Below, in pieces: positions 1 through 12,074 of a stretch of 64,000 nt of DNA; within the stretch, counting starts at the first letter, position 1, and every line of letters starts with the position of its first letter. The stretch covers positions 124,001-188,000 of the forward strand of contig JAPDRO010000009.1 in assembly GCA_030247885.1 (NCBI GenBank). The letters are read 5' to 3'. The notes below the pieces were generated by a model. That model was given only the letters and a program-made list of their open reading frames with translations, did no database searches and was not told the origin of the DNA. The stretch is from Taxawa tesnikishii (nom. ined.). Lineage: Eukaryota > Ascomycota > Dothideomycetes > Dothideales. The position numbers were made by a program, and so were the translations under genes.

Positions 1-534
1 TGCATTGGCACTTTGCGGGTTTGGCCTGGCGTGTAGTCCATGGCAGAGCCTGATGAATAGCGGGTTGGTGCAGCCATGCTGTAGCCGAGGCGAGGCGGTT
101 AGCTAAGAGAAGGCTTAGGTGCAGTTATCAGACGTGAGCCAGCCGAAAGGTGAGAGCCGCAGGGATGATGTGCAACGGCGAATCGTTTGTGCATCTACTT
201 GAAGGGGCAGAGACAAGTCGCATTGCAGAGGGGTTGGAGAAGGAGAAGGATACATATAAGTCAGCAGGTGTCATCTCAAGCTGAAGTCGTCTGCGATACG
301 ATCATCTAAACCAATTGCCGTCTCCGCCAGGTCTGCTCTGTGGGAGGCCTGAACCATACAGCACCAAACCAGCGGCTAGAAAGAGTTGTGTCGCGCGGCC
401 CACGGCCAAGCGCTCAGTCGGAGGCCTCCAACATCAGGCGGTCCGCCCTTAGTTCTGGGAAATACAAGACCAACATGCAGCAGAGCAGAGCAGAGCAGAG
501 CAGAGCAGAGCCGAGCTGAGCTGAACTCGAAAAG
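1..534. other. left edge, no gene seen
   Basis: No coding region or RNA gene can be supported here. It holds the region beyond the C-terminal side of an oxygenase relic and a short pentanucleotide repeat. Short open frames here are low-complexity translations of the repeat. Confidence 0.5.
477..512. repeat. (GCAGA)n pentanucleotide microsatellite
   Basis: About seven near-perfect copies of a GCAGA unit run from 477 to 512 and then degrade into GAGCT-type variants. The repeat begins just past the point where homology to the 2OG oxygenase relic ends, so it may mark where the relic was truncated. Confidence 0.85.
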
Positions 535-916
535 AAAAACGGCACGCTCGCCCTCTCTTCTGGCGGCCTGTTCGACACTCGGTGCACCGTTGACTTGAAC
601 CCATCACTCGACAACCGCTGAAGGAGATCCTCGATGTTGACCACGAAGGTGTCGGGTGTTGGTGTCACTTCGATCCACTCATCCTTTGCGTTCAGCGCTT
701 GCAGCCCACCTACAGAGTCCTGCCAGGCCAGCGTGAAACACTAGAAATCGGTGTGCGAACTGATGCCCATATCTGACCCTTCTGACCCATCATTCCCGAC
801 CCCCCATCTGCTGTGTTAGCTTCGGGGATCACCTGCGAGGGTATTCCGTGATTCTTAGTGTAGAAGAAACCCGGTGTTTTCGGCTGCGGCCTTGACAAAG
901 CTCTGCGAGTTCCTGC
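535..916 (-). pseudogene. relic of a 2-oxoglutarate/Fe(II) oxygenase (isopenicillin N synthase-like)
   Basis: Two blocks on the minus strand match the 2OG-Fe(II) oxygenase family. The first (about 916-823) carries GFFYTKNHGIP, the usual N-terminal NHGI signature. The second (about 770-535) carries the metal-binding HTDF, then WQDSVGGLQALN, the TFVVNIEDLLQRLSSDGFKS segment and the second metal His in STVHRV. Roughly 150 residues that normally separate the blocks are missing. A TAG codon (743-741) sits directly after HTDF, where the family normally has a sense codon (often Glu). Frame changes occur within the first block. Family members oxidise small molecules in the cytosol, but this copy cannot make a working enzyme. 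I read it as an internally deleted, decayed host gene. Confidence 0.75.
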
Positions 917-2021
917 CAAACTAAGATTGATCTGTAGCTGTACGATGACCCGAATGGGGACAACGTGCAGCTTTTTCTTTGCATCAATAGCGCTGTCACC
1001 AGGTACGTTGCAACAACTGACCGGATCCGCACGATAACGGAGACACGTGTAGTGGGTCATAAGCCCCTCACGGTCCTCTAATGACTGCACTTGCATCTTG
1101 TATTCTGGAACACAATTGTCTGACCGGGAGCAAAGAAACCGCCTCAGCACGCCCCTGAACTCGGACAGTCTTACGCCCGTCGCTTACTCGGGCCGAAGCC
1201 TCTCCATCCACCCTCTGCTCCTCTAACCAGGAAGTCGGTCAGTTGCACCACGCCCAGCAGACCCCACTACCGCCACTAACCCCGGGGAAAAAGATTTCCG
1301 AATCCCCCGTGCTCGTGCTCGTCCTCCTCCCCCTCCTCCCCCTCCTCCTTTTCTCGTCTGGGCTCGGTACTTGCTCTGCCCATCCCATCCGCCATCTATG
1401 GTGGGGAAGAACCCTGCAATCGGCCAACGCAGCACTAGCTAGCAGCCCCGTACGCGCCCGTACGCCCAAACGGCGTATCCAGCACACGGGTTCTTGGGTG
1501 CAATTTGATCAGGGTGGTGAAGCCAATTCCGTAGGCTGGAGCCAGCTGTGCCCGGGCCCCGGGGCGATACTCTCCTCATTCTGCCATCGTGGGCCGCTGT
1601 GGCTGCTCTTGCGGCTGGCTGATCTGGCTTAATGGCGCGGATCGGGGGAGGGGGGATTGTGTGTACATCGGGAGCCTGCGACGAGATATCTTGGAAAAAG
1701 GACTCTAGAGCGCAATGTGGGGAGATTCTCTGTTGACGAGTGCCCCCATCCCGTCTGGCCCCGTTCATCTTTCCATTGAGAATGGGGCGCGGAGAAAACG
1801 GTGGGATCGGAAAGTTGGAAAAAGAGTGGCGGGAGGGCGGCTATCGCATTTGGCGCAGGATATTACGAACTAGATAGGGAAACTTGCGTCTTCAACAATG
1901 GAGCTGGGGTCACATTATTGCTATGGAAAGAGAGTAACGAGTGCGGCCGGCCGGCCGGTTGGCTGGCTCGCAAGCAGCGTGACTGGGATAGATGTTCGTT
2001 TGTGCCACTCGGTGCGATTGA
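917..2021. other. intergenic, no gene seen
   Basis: Low-complexity CT-rich tract (about 1318-1355) and a CCGG-rich tract near 1945-1962. Open frames here have biased composition and match no family I recognise. The region lies beyond the 3' end of the wall-protein gene. Confidence 0.45.
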
Positions 2022-5000
2022 TCAGATACACAACAGAGGCACCAGCAGCAATGCCGCATACAGACATGCAAGCGAAGAGTTCCTCGCAGCCGCTGCAACG
2101 CCCGCCGCGCCCGACGTCGTAGCTTCTGCCTGACCGGCGGCTTCAGTACTGCCCAGCCCCAACGAGCCCGTCGGAGAATCCGTCGTCCCCTTGGCGGTAG
2201 TAGCCAGAGGACTCGCTGTGGGCGTGGAGCTTGCAGAGGAAGCTGCCGCTTTCGCCACATCATTGACAAGCGACATGATCGCATCGACGGGATTCGCAGT
2301 CGCCGTGACCGCGGGCAGCTTGACGATGGAGGGCTCCCAAACCACTCCATCCGACCCGGCGCTTAGGACCTCGCCCCTGACAGCGTGAGCGCGGATCCGC
2401 CAACCGATATGGTTTCTGAGCCAACAACGATCCGGCCCGGAAGGCCAGCGGCGGTGTAAGCCGTGAGTGTAGTGCCGTCGATGGTGAGGATTGCCGCTGC
2501 CGTCGACGTCGGCAGCGGAAGGGACGAGAACGCGACTGTACTGCCTTCGACCACGAGAGCGCCGTTGGAAGCCATGGTTGCGATCGTTCCATCTGCTAGT
2601 GTCGTCGGCGAACCTCCAGCGCTGAGGGCATCCGATCCGACGCTAACTTCCCCGTCGCTACCTCTGATAGCTGTGAGGGTTTGGCCGGCAATCGTGAAAA
2701 CGGCACCCGTCTGGAAGGGCGTCGCCAGGGATGATGGCGTTACTGTACTGCCGCCAACCTCCAAAAGGTCGTTCGTTGCAACGCTGACCATATGGCCGTC
2801 CGGCAGAGCGATCCCCGAACCTCCAGGCGTAAGAGTTTGCGAGCCGACGACAAACAGTCCGTTGCTCTGTTGCGCGGCGGTGATTACTCGACCTCCGACA
2901 GTGAGCACGGCGCCGACTGCACCGGCCTGAGTCTCAGCAGGTAAAGAAAAGGTGCTACTGCCAAGAACGATTCCATCCGAGGCCGCGCTAACAACTGCAC
3001 CGCTGTCCAGCGTTTCCGCAGGACCGCCGGCGGACAACGTCGTGGAACCGTCGAGGATGACCTTGTTTCCGACCAAGCTCGCGCTGTGGCTGACTCCGTC
3101 TGCAGTGAACAAGCCTGCACTAGAAGGCACAGACGGCTCCGGCAACTGCACAGTGTTGCCGTCGAAGACAACGGCGTTCGACGATGCAGCATTCACGGTT
3201 TGGCCATCATCCAACGTTTGCACGGGCCCGCCAGCTGACAAAGTGACAGAACTGTCAATTACGATGCCGTTGCCAGCAGCACTTGCTGTATGCGCAATTC
3301 CGCCGGCAACGAAAGTCGTCACTTGTGCCAACGATGCCGCGGGCAGGCCAGGAGGGTGATCTGTTGCAGGGAGCCCTGGGGCGTCATTGACGATTGAGAC
3401 GACATTGGTGGAGAAAACGAATGTCTGCCCGCCGATGTGGATTCCATCTGTACCGGCAGAGAGGGAGTGCTCTTGATCGTCACTGCAGGACCGCCTGGCG
3501 TGATCGTGGTTCCATCGAACGTGACCGCACCCGACTGTCCAGGAGCTCCACCTACACCTACATCGCCAATTGTGGTGAACGGCTGACTTGAACCCGCATT
3601 TGAAGGATTGTCGTCTGCGCCACTGTTGTGTCCTGCTGCTGTTGTAGCGGTAGGAGCAAGATGGCTTTCGGATGCAGAGTGCTGAGCTGCAGGCGTGACA
3701 TTGGGCAGTATCGCAGTCGCCTTTGATGCCGATGATTGATCCGCGGGCCCAGAAGTGGATTCGGATGGAGAAGCAGACGATGATGCGTTCACCCCAATTG
3801 GAGTCTCCTTCACCCCTGTGAGGGTTTGTGCAACCGCTGAAGGAGCATTGCCAATTCCGTCAGGTGCTCCAGCGGATGAGCTAGTGCGGGCGGTTAGGGA
3901 CGTAACCGATGAATCGGCAATGGGAGTGTCCGATGGCGAGGTACCAGCCGAATTTGCGCCACTCCCTGACTTGGATGAATCCGAAAACGCAGGCGATGTG
4001 TTAGTCGTTCCTGTACCGACAGATTGCGGTTCTGTAGTCGCAATTCCTGTTGTCCCGGGCTGAGCAGAAACTTCGACAGATGATTGCTCGCCCGTCTCGC
4101 TTGGAAGAGGCTGGCCAGTTGACGAGGGTTGGTCATCAGAGGCGGCTGATGTCTGTGGTGGATTGGATGGTGCTTCATTTGCAGTGGTCGACTCTGGGAG
4201 CGCAGTTGGTGCGTACGTAGACGCGACACTGAGAGGACTGGTTGGTGAAGGAATGACTGTGGTAGGTGCCGAACTCGGTGATGCAGGTGTCGTCAACGGT
4301 GTATGCGTATGAATGGTTGGGGTTGGGACAGCATCGGTGGGAGAAAGAACCTGTGGCGGATCATACAGCCCGAGAAGCGGCGGCTCGCACGACTTCCAGG
4401 CTGGATCAAGGTCTCGGATAATGCTGGGTACTGCTAGCACGGGATTGTAGTCTTCCTGTCTACATTAGCTTGTTTCCACCGCGTCGCATGGAGTGGCCTT
4501 ATTACGTATATCGTATTGCATGAGCCTGCTGGGAAACATCGTGCCATGCCAATATACGCGCTGTAAGGTACCGGTGAGCTAAAGTCCGCATAGTTAATCG
4601 CGTAACCAGTGTTGATCACATCGCTATGATAGCCTCGTAGACTGTAGATGCTGCTTGACGGTAAACCTATTATAGTGCCGCCGTGTGGTTTGCCGACTGT
4701 AGACCCGCAGCCGTCGACGGCGTATACGGTCTCGAAATAGATATACTACAACGGTTGTCAGCTACCCAAGCGATGTTCCTGCAACTCTGTTGCAACCGTA
4801 TGGTGATTGCTACATATGTTGGCATCTCGAACACTTACCGCCGAACCAGATGTTAGAGTGTGCATGTCAAAGACAGCGGTGACCAGCTCTGTAACGTTGG
4901 ACCATGCCGTCGACGCTAAGCATCGTCAGCATGAACAGAATGATCTATACATCGTGTTTCTCACATCTTGTGGGCTGTGGGAACACTTCCTTCCAAGTCC

Positions 5001-6221
5001 CGCTGACAGTAGCCCAGGTCGCTAAACCACCCTCTGGCGTACTCGCACACATATCCCGGGAAACATTGCCCCGAACAGGGAAATAAAGCAACTGTACAGT
5101 GCCACCATAGATGTTTCAGGACATGTCGCAAGAAGTAGCTGTGCATGGTATGTATTGGTACGATGGACTTGAAGGCCATTTGTCGCTGTTCTGGGTTCCC
5201 AGGCTGGAAGTGATACTTGAGTAAGCCATGTCAGAGGCGTTTTGCGCGCTAGAGAGAGCGGCGCAGTCACTTGTGTTAATGCTACCGGTTGGTGAAGGCG
5301 AAGGAAATGTGTTAACAATTGTGCTGGTGATTGTGTAGACTCCCGTGTCCGTAGTGTAGTCTACAGATATCGAAGTTGGAGTTCCCGGCGGTAGGCCTTG
5401 AATGCGCGGATGTCCATCGCAAAGCGTGTACTCCGAGAAGAATTCAGCGGTGTTGGTGTAGACAGAACTGTAGGATGAAGTGTATATGGTGATTTGCGTA
5501 TTTGCTTCGCGGTAAGACCAGTAAGCATCTTCGTACGAAGCCTGTGCCGACAAACAAGCACTGGCATACACCGATCCTGTTGTTAGGTTAGTATAGCTTT
5601 ATCAACATTCAGATGACCGATAAGAGCTTACCGGTACCGTTGGTACGTAAGATATCCGAGCTGTTCTGTTGGGTTGCGTTCCAATTACCCATACCCAAGC
5701 TGGGTTGAGCTGTGACTAGGGGTATCGTAACGACATCACCAGCGGAAACCGTTGCGGAGTGATTGAAGTACGAAGAGGTAGAGTTTAACCGCGCCTGGGA
5801 TGATCCACCTATCCGCTCCGTCGTTCCTTGGATCTTCAGGGACGTAGGACTCGATATTTGAGTATAGTTCGAGGAGTGCAACGTGTACGATATGCTTTGG
5901 CCGAGGCCTGCCATGATTTGTTCGCCAATGCCGTGAGTGGTTTGGTGCGTGCCGCTTGTATAACTTTCGGAGCGTTTCGTCTCTGACGTGCCAGGCGAAG
6001 AAGTGTTTGCTATCTTGCTGCTGCTAAAGGTCTCCAAGCTAGGCGAAGATGCTGTGGAACTGCTGGCGGAATGCGAGTCTTGAATAGAGCTTCGTGTGGA
6101 ATTGCTGTAAACTAGGTGATGATAAGAGTGTGCCCGCCGCTCATGTCTTTGCGCACTTACACGACAATCCTTGCGCAACACGTACTGACAGGAAAACAGC
6201 AAATATCACAAGAAGCGGCAT
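2022..6221 (-). CDS. GPI-anchored Ser/Thr-rich repeat cell-surface protein (possibly a pseudogene)
   Basis: Six exons are proposed: 6221-6161, 6078-5632, 5576-4965, 4915-4839, 4745-4506 and 4455-2022, about 1290 codons. The first exon encodes a signal peptide (MPLLVIFAVFLSVRVAQG). A Ser/Thr-rich linker follows, then a Cys-containing N-terminal domain and the DPAWKSC segment typical of a large fungal secreted family. After a long Ser/Thr/Pro stalk come about six tandem repeats of the form GGTTLSAGG..TLDDG..V. The C-terminus has a hydrophobic GPI-type tail (ARNSSLACLY onward). It is probably a wall or surface protein; function is unknown. Oddities: an in-frame TGA near 5122 in exon 3 (after SCDMS, homology resuming at once with NIYGGTV), and two one-base losses in CCC and GGGG runs near 3463 and 2374. 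The first intron acceptor is uncertain. Confidence 0.7.
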
Positions 6222-7172
6222 GGCTTGGTGATTGTAGCGACAGGATCCTACAACAACGGAGAACTCGACACTCTGTATCAAAGCGCAGCACATTCAAACA
6301 AGAGGCTCAGGGAAGGTTTTATTGACGACTGTTCACCCCATGCTCATGAATAGGTGGCTGTGGCTGGCTGATTATCGAATCGTGTACAAAGTTGGCTGTA
6401 AGCACGATGAAGTGACCGTACGTAGCCGAGACTCGAAACCGATGTCAGCCTATTTCGGTTGTTATCATGCACAGACGTGCAAGTCATGTTTCAAGCCGGA
6501 TATACGAAGCTGATGTCCTTCCAGTGGCATTGTATCCTGGCAATGGCTGCTGGCTGGACCAAGGTGATTCCAAACCATATAGCGGCCCGCGGTTAAGTGC
6601 GCCATCTCACGTACCTGCGCAAATCATTGGCGCTATGTCAGCGCTACTCACAGAGCCCTGACCTAAAATCTCAGTTTATGCAACTACTTACTCAGTATCC
6701 TATAAATGACATTGTTCCATATCTAGTACCACTACCGGAGTGCGCAAGATCAGGGACTACTGGGCGATACCAGGAGAGATGCTATAGACGGCGGCATGGC
6801 AGAACCTCGTCACTCTGAGCTTTGAGACTCGAAACGCGAAGAAGTGAGGTTATCTCAATTTACGTAAAGAGACGTGGAGGTTGAAATTGAGTTCTGTAGC
6901 GGCGGCGGAACGCCAAGAACACCAGCACTTTGATTCTCTTGACGATGTTTCTACTCCCTGAACAAGCAAGCGCTAGCTCGAGAAGGGCTACTTTCATTGA
7001 GTGTTCCCCGAGAAGTGGGTGTGGAGTTCAATTTGTGAAACTGCTTAGAGGGGTAGAGTAAAGTGAAGTTTTACAGAGCATTCGTGAACGACACATGACA
7101 CCTTTTCTGGTAGGTGGTCGAACAGGCCTGTACATAACAAAACACAGGACCTGCAATGTTATACACAGCAGT
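6222..7172. other. intergenic between wall protein 5' end and ceramidase 3' end
   Basis: Holds the upstream region of the wall-protein gene (transcribed leftward) and the terminator side of the ceramidase gene. I see no coding region and no clear promoter element beyond scattered AT-rich stretches. Confidence 0.4.
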
Positions 7173-9675
7173 TTAAACAATTTCAAAATCCCCACTAGTC
7201 CCTTCAAACTCCGTGATAGTTCCTCCGAAAGATTTCCAGTCCCCGTAATATCTCAACCTGTATTTTCCCCTCAAGCTCTCATGGATTGATGTTCTCTTTG
7301 CCAGATCCTCATGTTTCCCCTGCTGCAGATCTGTCCTGCCAAAGACGCCAACTTCCCAACCCAGTTCCCAGGTTATCTTTACAGCGCTCGTCCCCAATGC
7401 TGTACTCGTCCTCTTCCACTCAAACACGAGGCTCCAATCTCTATCATCCCTGACCCTCTCCCACCTCCCTTCATGAAATTTCTCAACCGCGGCGGAGGTC
7501 CCACCTAGGCGGAGGTTGTTGCGCGGGTTTGCGCCCACGAAGGTGGCTGAGATGACTGAAGGGGAGGAAGAGAGCTCATACCGCGGTTTTACATCCTCGA
7601 GCACCTCTCCGAAGTTGCGGAAGAAGGGGTGCGGTCCACAACCACGGGTTGGATGAAAGAGAGGGAGGCGTTGGTATGGATCGGCGGGTAAGGGCCTGGG
7701 TTTAGAACCGGAAGATCGGGGTGCGAGGGTGGAAGCGACGTGTTACGAGACGTTTTGGTCGATGCATCGAGATAAGGGAGGTAGGAAAGCGTCAGATTGA
7801 TGTAGGCATCGAGTGTGTGGGGACCGTAGATGGTGGAGGCGCCTTCGTAGCGCTGGACGTCGTATTCGGCAGGAGTGGTGATGTAGTGGGTGTAGGTGTT
7901 TGCCGGACCGCCGAGGACAACGAGAGGTTCCGTGCCCTCAGCATGCTCGATCTCGCCTGGGGCGTCGGTGAAGAGTTGGCGAGCGGATGTGGCGAGCGCT
8001 TCTTTCCAACGTCGGCCTGCCATGGTCGTAGCTTCGCCTGGACTGACGATGACGAAGAGCTGTCCCACGCGCAGGAGTTGAACGTCGACGATGTTGGGGG
8101 TCCAGAGATAGGGGCTTTGCGTCTCTCCTACATCAAGGAGGATTGGTTTTACGCCGTGGCAAGCCTTCTGGTCCGGTCCTGGCTCATGAAGTGAGTTTCT
8201 CACAGCAGCCCACAACGGATTCGCGTTTGGATCGCCAGGGTTGTTCTGCTTGAAATCAAAAGCGCCGGGTCCGTCAGTGGTACCTGCAGCGAAAGAGTAC
8301 CCAAGAGCGGCAGCACATGTGCGCGCAGATGTCCCGTTCGAAAGCGTGAAGGTGCGATTTGCAAAATCCACAAAGGTGTGAACGGAGCGGACGGTTTTGC
8401 CGTAGATTGGCGTGTCAGAAAGTGGCAACGTTCGCAGTTGCGAAGATGATTTGCCAGCTGACATGGCTTCGAAAAGGTCCCTTGCGCCCGCGAACTGCCT
8501 GTTCCCTATCTCCCAAGCAGAGGCGGTTCCGGCATCGTCAAGACCCCAGTGCGGTCCTCGGCCATGACAAGGGCCGTTCTTGCCCGCGCACAAGCTAGTT
8601 CTGAAATCGCACTGCTTGCCCTCATCGGGTCCGGACTCACAGTAGGCTCCCAGCACATTGGGCGAAGTATCTCCGACATTTGCTTGCGAGAAGCCTGCCA
8701 CGAAATTCTCAGCAGCACTACTGACGCCCTCCGCGTATCGCTCGAACAGTTGTGCCGCCACGCCCTTGTTGTCGCCAGTAACCAAGGTGTTATTGCCGAG
8801 CATCGATGTGCCATGAACGGGGAACCACGTCAGAACCCCAATGTCCTTTTCGTCCTCGTCTCGACGGAATTTGAGCAGAGTGAGCTGCTTGTCCACGTCG
8901 TGTTCGTACCGAGACCTCTCAGAAGCCGGGTTTGCCAGATATGCATACGGACTCCGGTTAACGTTTGCATCCAGTATCTCAACACCACCGTAGCTGAGAC
9001 GACCAGGTGCGAGACCCTCATGCGCCTGGCGTATTGACTTTATCGCGCCATCCACTATAGCTTGATAGCTCTGCTTGCTGAATCCTCGACTTGTGATCTG
9101 CGGCAGAAGGTAATTGAGCCAGGCGCCCGGGCCTGAATGTGAATGTGTTCCTGTGACAGCGACATTCTGTTGTCCGTAGATTGCATACTCTGGACCAAGC
9201 TCTTGCAAACGCTCCAGTATGCCGTGGCGGATGGCAGTATCTCCAGATTGGGTGTCAAGGACTAGATACACGAAGCGGTCGGAGAGATTCTCGACATCGC
9301 CTATAATGAAGGCACGCGAGTAGATGCGCTGGCGTATACCGGATCCCAATTGGTTCGGGTCCGCATAACCCATGAAGTTGATTTCAACGGATGGTCTGGG
9401 CTCATGTCAGAACGATACATTCCTCTTAGAGATTGAACGGCGTACCCGGTAATGTCTCCCTTGCCAACACCAAGCAGATATCGATCTCCCGCTCGGTCGC
9501 TCCATGCTGCCTGCGCCGGGTCATCCAAGACCCGCTGTCCGTTGTCTTTCCCTATGGACGAGTGTTGATGCCAGTAGTCCAGTTCAGGGAGTCCGAACTG
9601 CTGGATCAAAGTGAAGAGGATGAGGAGGGCGATGGTCGCCGCTGCTAAGGCGATTGTGATATGTGATCGTGCCAT
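7173..9675 (-). CDS. neutral/alkaline ceramidase
   Basis: This enzyme hydrolyses the amide bond of ceramide to sphingosine and fatty acid at a membrane or outside the cell. Two exons (9675-9446 and 9395-7173, intron 50 bp with GTACGC donor) encode about 817 residues. Residues about 5-27 form one hydrophobic segment, giving a signal anchor. The ceramidase start VGKGDITG is split by the intron and continues as PSVEINFMGYADPNQ. Metal-binding THSHSGPG lies near residue 160 and the catalytic-serine box NVGDTSPN near residue 320. The C-terminal all-beta domain ends the protein. One base is missing in a CCCC run (7625-7628), between DRTP and the following FRNFGEVLEDV. This is probably a sequence error. 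It is head to head with the rhodopsin-like gene. Family assignment is firm. Confidence 0.93.
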
Positions 9676-10625
9676 TCTCCAAGTAGAATCTCAACCACGA
9701 CTGCCAGCATGGTTCAGCTGATGGATGCGCGCATACGAGCTTTCGGTCGAGTCGCGGGCTGTCGTGCGTGGCGGAATTGCTACCATGTGTACCCAAAGAG
9801 GGTTGAAACGATGCCATGATGCGTTCATTTCGCCTTGGCGTTCATCCATCGCCAACTCCGAGTCCCCGCTTGTCTTGCGCACGGGTAATTTTCTCAACAA
9901 CACCAGGGCACAATTGACGGAAGCCAAAATGTCAACAGCTCTTCGCGGACGTAGGCAAGAACGTCCAACTTTGTGACCGGATGCTCTGTTTCGAAGCCGG
10001 AAACTCATCCCGGATACAGCGTTGATCCTCGAACTCGACAGCCACGATTTCAGCCGTATTTTTCACCTGTTCGCAACAGCACATGTTCTATAGACGAGGC
10101 CAACGGGGACATTACAACTCCACCCTGTTTCTCGTCTGCAGAACGTGCGCTGGCACGAAAGCAGGCAATGCTTTGGAGAAGCTGCACTACCAACGTCTGT
10201 TGAACCCTTTCAGCAGGGCCGTTTGCGCTATCAAACGGCTTTTGGCGAGCTTTTCACGCAACGACAGCGTGGCAACGAGGGCTTACGGGGTATGGGGTAT
10301 GCGAAGGCAACCATAATTGACACTGAACCCGTTATGGTTCAGAAGTATTGATCTCTTGTTCGGTATAGCTATCTTGCTTCCGCATCAACCGCTGGCCAGC
10401 AGACAGACGCGGCGACGTTAAAAAGCATGGCAGGTAAGCTAGGTAGGCTGCGCCCTTCCCTGGATTTTGAGCACGCCTCTATATTGCTACTTGGTTCCCA
10501 AACTTTCCTCGTGGCAGCAAGATCCAACAAGGAACGCGCTGGTCGTACTTTCTGCTCTGGCCATCTTGCATCACGGACTTTTCGATCATCTGGACTGCAC
10601 GCCCGAACTCTTGGGTTCAGCAAAC
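9676..10625. other. divergent promoter region
   Basis: 950 bp between the ceramidase start (leftward) and the rhodopsin-like gene start (rightward). No coding region seen. It probably carries both promoters. I could not identify a TATA box with confidence. Confidence 0.45.
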
Positions 10626-12074
10626 ATGGTGCAATCCTCGGCTGGGTTTGCTGGCTTGCAGACGGTCGTCATTACCCTTTTCTTCGCCTCGCTGGCGACG
10701 CTGACAGTCTGCTTGCGATGGTACACGCGCATGTTCGTTGTTAGGAGGCTCGGCACGGAGGACTACGTGATCGTTGCTTCGTTGGTAAGCCTGCCCCAGG
10801 ACTCTCCCAAAATGTGTGCCAACATTCCATCTAACGCGACACACCAGCTCGCCTCGATCAGTTTTGCTGCACTGATATGCGTTGGTAAGCACATTCCACT
10901 GGCCGCTTCATCCGTTCCTCAAGACTCGAGTATGGTTACCAACCGGCCTCAGAGGCCAAACATGGTCAGGGAAATCACTTCAACACACTCTCCACAGAAC
11001 AAATTCACGCGATCGTGGAGGTACGAATCACTCTTCCGACCATATTACTACGCTAAGCGCCACGAATCAGGCATTGTACATCAGCGTTCCGCTCTACCAA
11101 CTCTCCCTCACTCTGACGAAGCTGTCAATCCTTTTCCAGTATCTACAGATCTTTGGAAACAGGACCTCGACGAGGATGTACAGAAGCATCGTGGCCATGT
11201 TCGTTATCGTGATATGCTACGGTAAGTATATTGAGTCATGCTCCCCTTCCTCTGCGGGCACTCTCGGTGACACATGATTGAAACTGACCACTCATCGTCC
11301 AGGAATCGTCTCAGTTTCCATCACGGCAGCAATGTGTACACCTGTTGCCTACTTCTGGGACAAGTCCTTGCACGGGTCTTGTCTAGATCAGACGGCGGTG
11401 TGGTTCGCCAACACTGCGTTGAACTTTGTGACTGATGTCATGTTGTTCGCTCTACCTTTGCCATTACTCCGGCAGTTGAACCTTCCTCGGAGGCAGAGAT
11501 ACGGCCTCATGGCCGTCTTCGCCATTGGCGGATTGTACGTATACGTCCTTCTTGTGGCCGCAATCCCCTATAGCTTGTTGCGGCTATGTTTCTCACTCCC
11601 CGCATGCCCTTCCCGTCCCTCACAAGCCTATGCCGGAGTACGTTTGTCTGACCCTGCTCCCAGTGTATGTCTCGTCTCCATAATCCGAATGCATGCCCTC
11701 TATGTCATCTCTATCTCCACCGATACAACCTTCGACAATGGCCCCGCAGCCTACTGGAGCGCTATCGAGGCCAACGTAGGAATCATATGTGCTTCCTTGC
11801 CAACCCTCAAAGCATTCATTTCGAGATGCTCGCCGCGTCTCTTCTCGACTTCAGCAGGAACCCGAACATGGTACGGTACCGGAATCACAGCAGTCAGTGT
11901 CCCTAGGAGCCGAAAAGCGTCAAGGTGGGAAGAAGATGATAGTTTCATTCGTGTTCAGGGAGTGAGCAGCGTGGAGATGAAAAGTGTGAGGGGGATTCGG
12001 TTGAGAAGGTTCAGGATATGGATATCCATGTCACTACTATCGTGTCACGGACGGAGGAAGGAAACGCAGTGTAA
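10626..12074 (+). CDS. rhodopsin-domain (PTH11-like) seven-TM membrane protein
   Basis: Fungal integral membrane protein of the rhodopsin/PTH11-like family, a putative surface receptor, about 360 residues. Six exons are proposed: 10626-10784, 10848-10884, about 10931-11020, 11071-11221, 11303-11534, 11664-12074. Signature stretches are LQTVVITLFFASLATLTVCL (TM1), LYISVPLYQLSLTLTKLSIL, MCTPVAYFWD, FANTALNFVTDVMLFALPLP and VCLVSIIRMHAL. The internal acidic segment ends in a DIHVTTIVSRTEEGN tail common in this family. The tail is reached only if one A is missing from the AAAA run at 11980-11983. The junction between the second and third exons does not keep phase and is uncertain. I prefer the ATG at 10626 to an upstream one because the family begins just before TM1. 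Confidence 0.85.

Noticed and set aside
386-668. Open frames across the (GCAGA)n repeat
   Set aside because: Plus-strand frame is a repeat translation. The minus-strand frame is real homology only up to the repeat (oxygenase relic).
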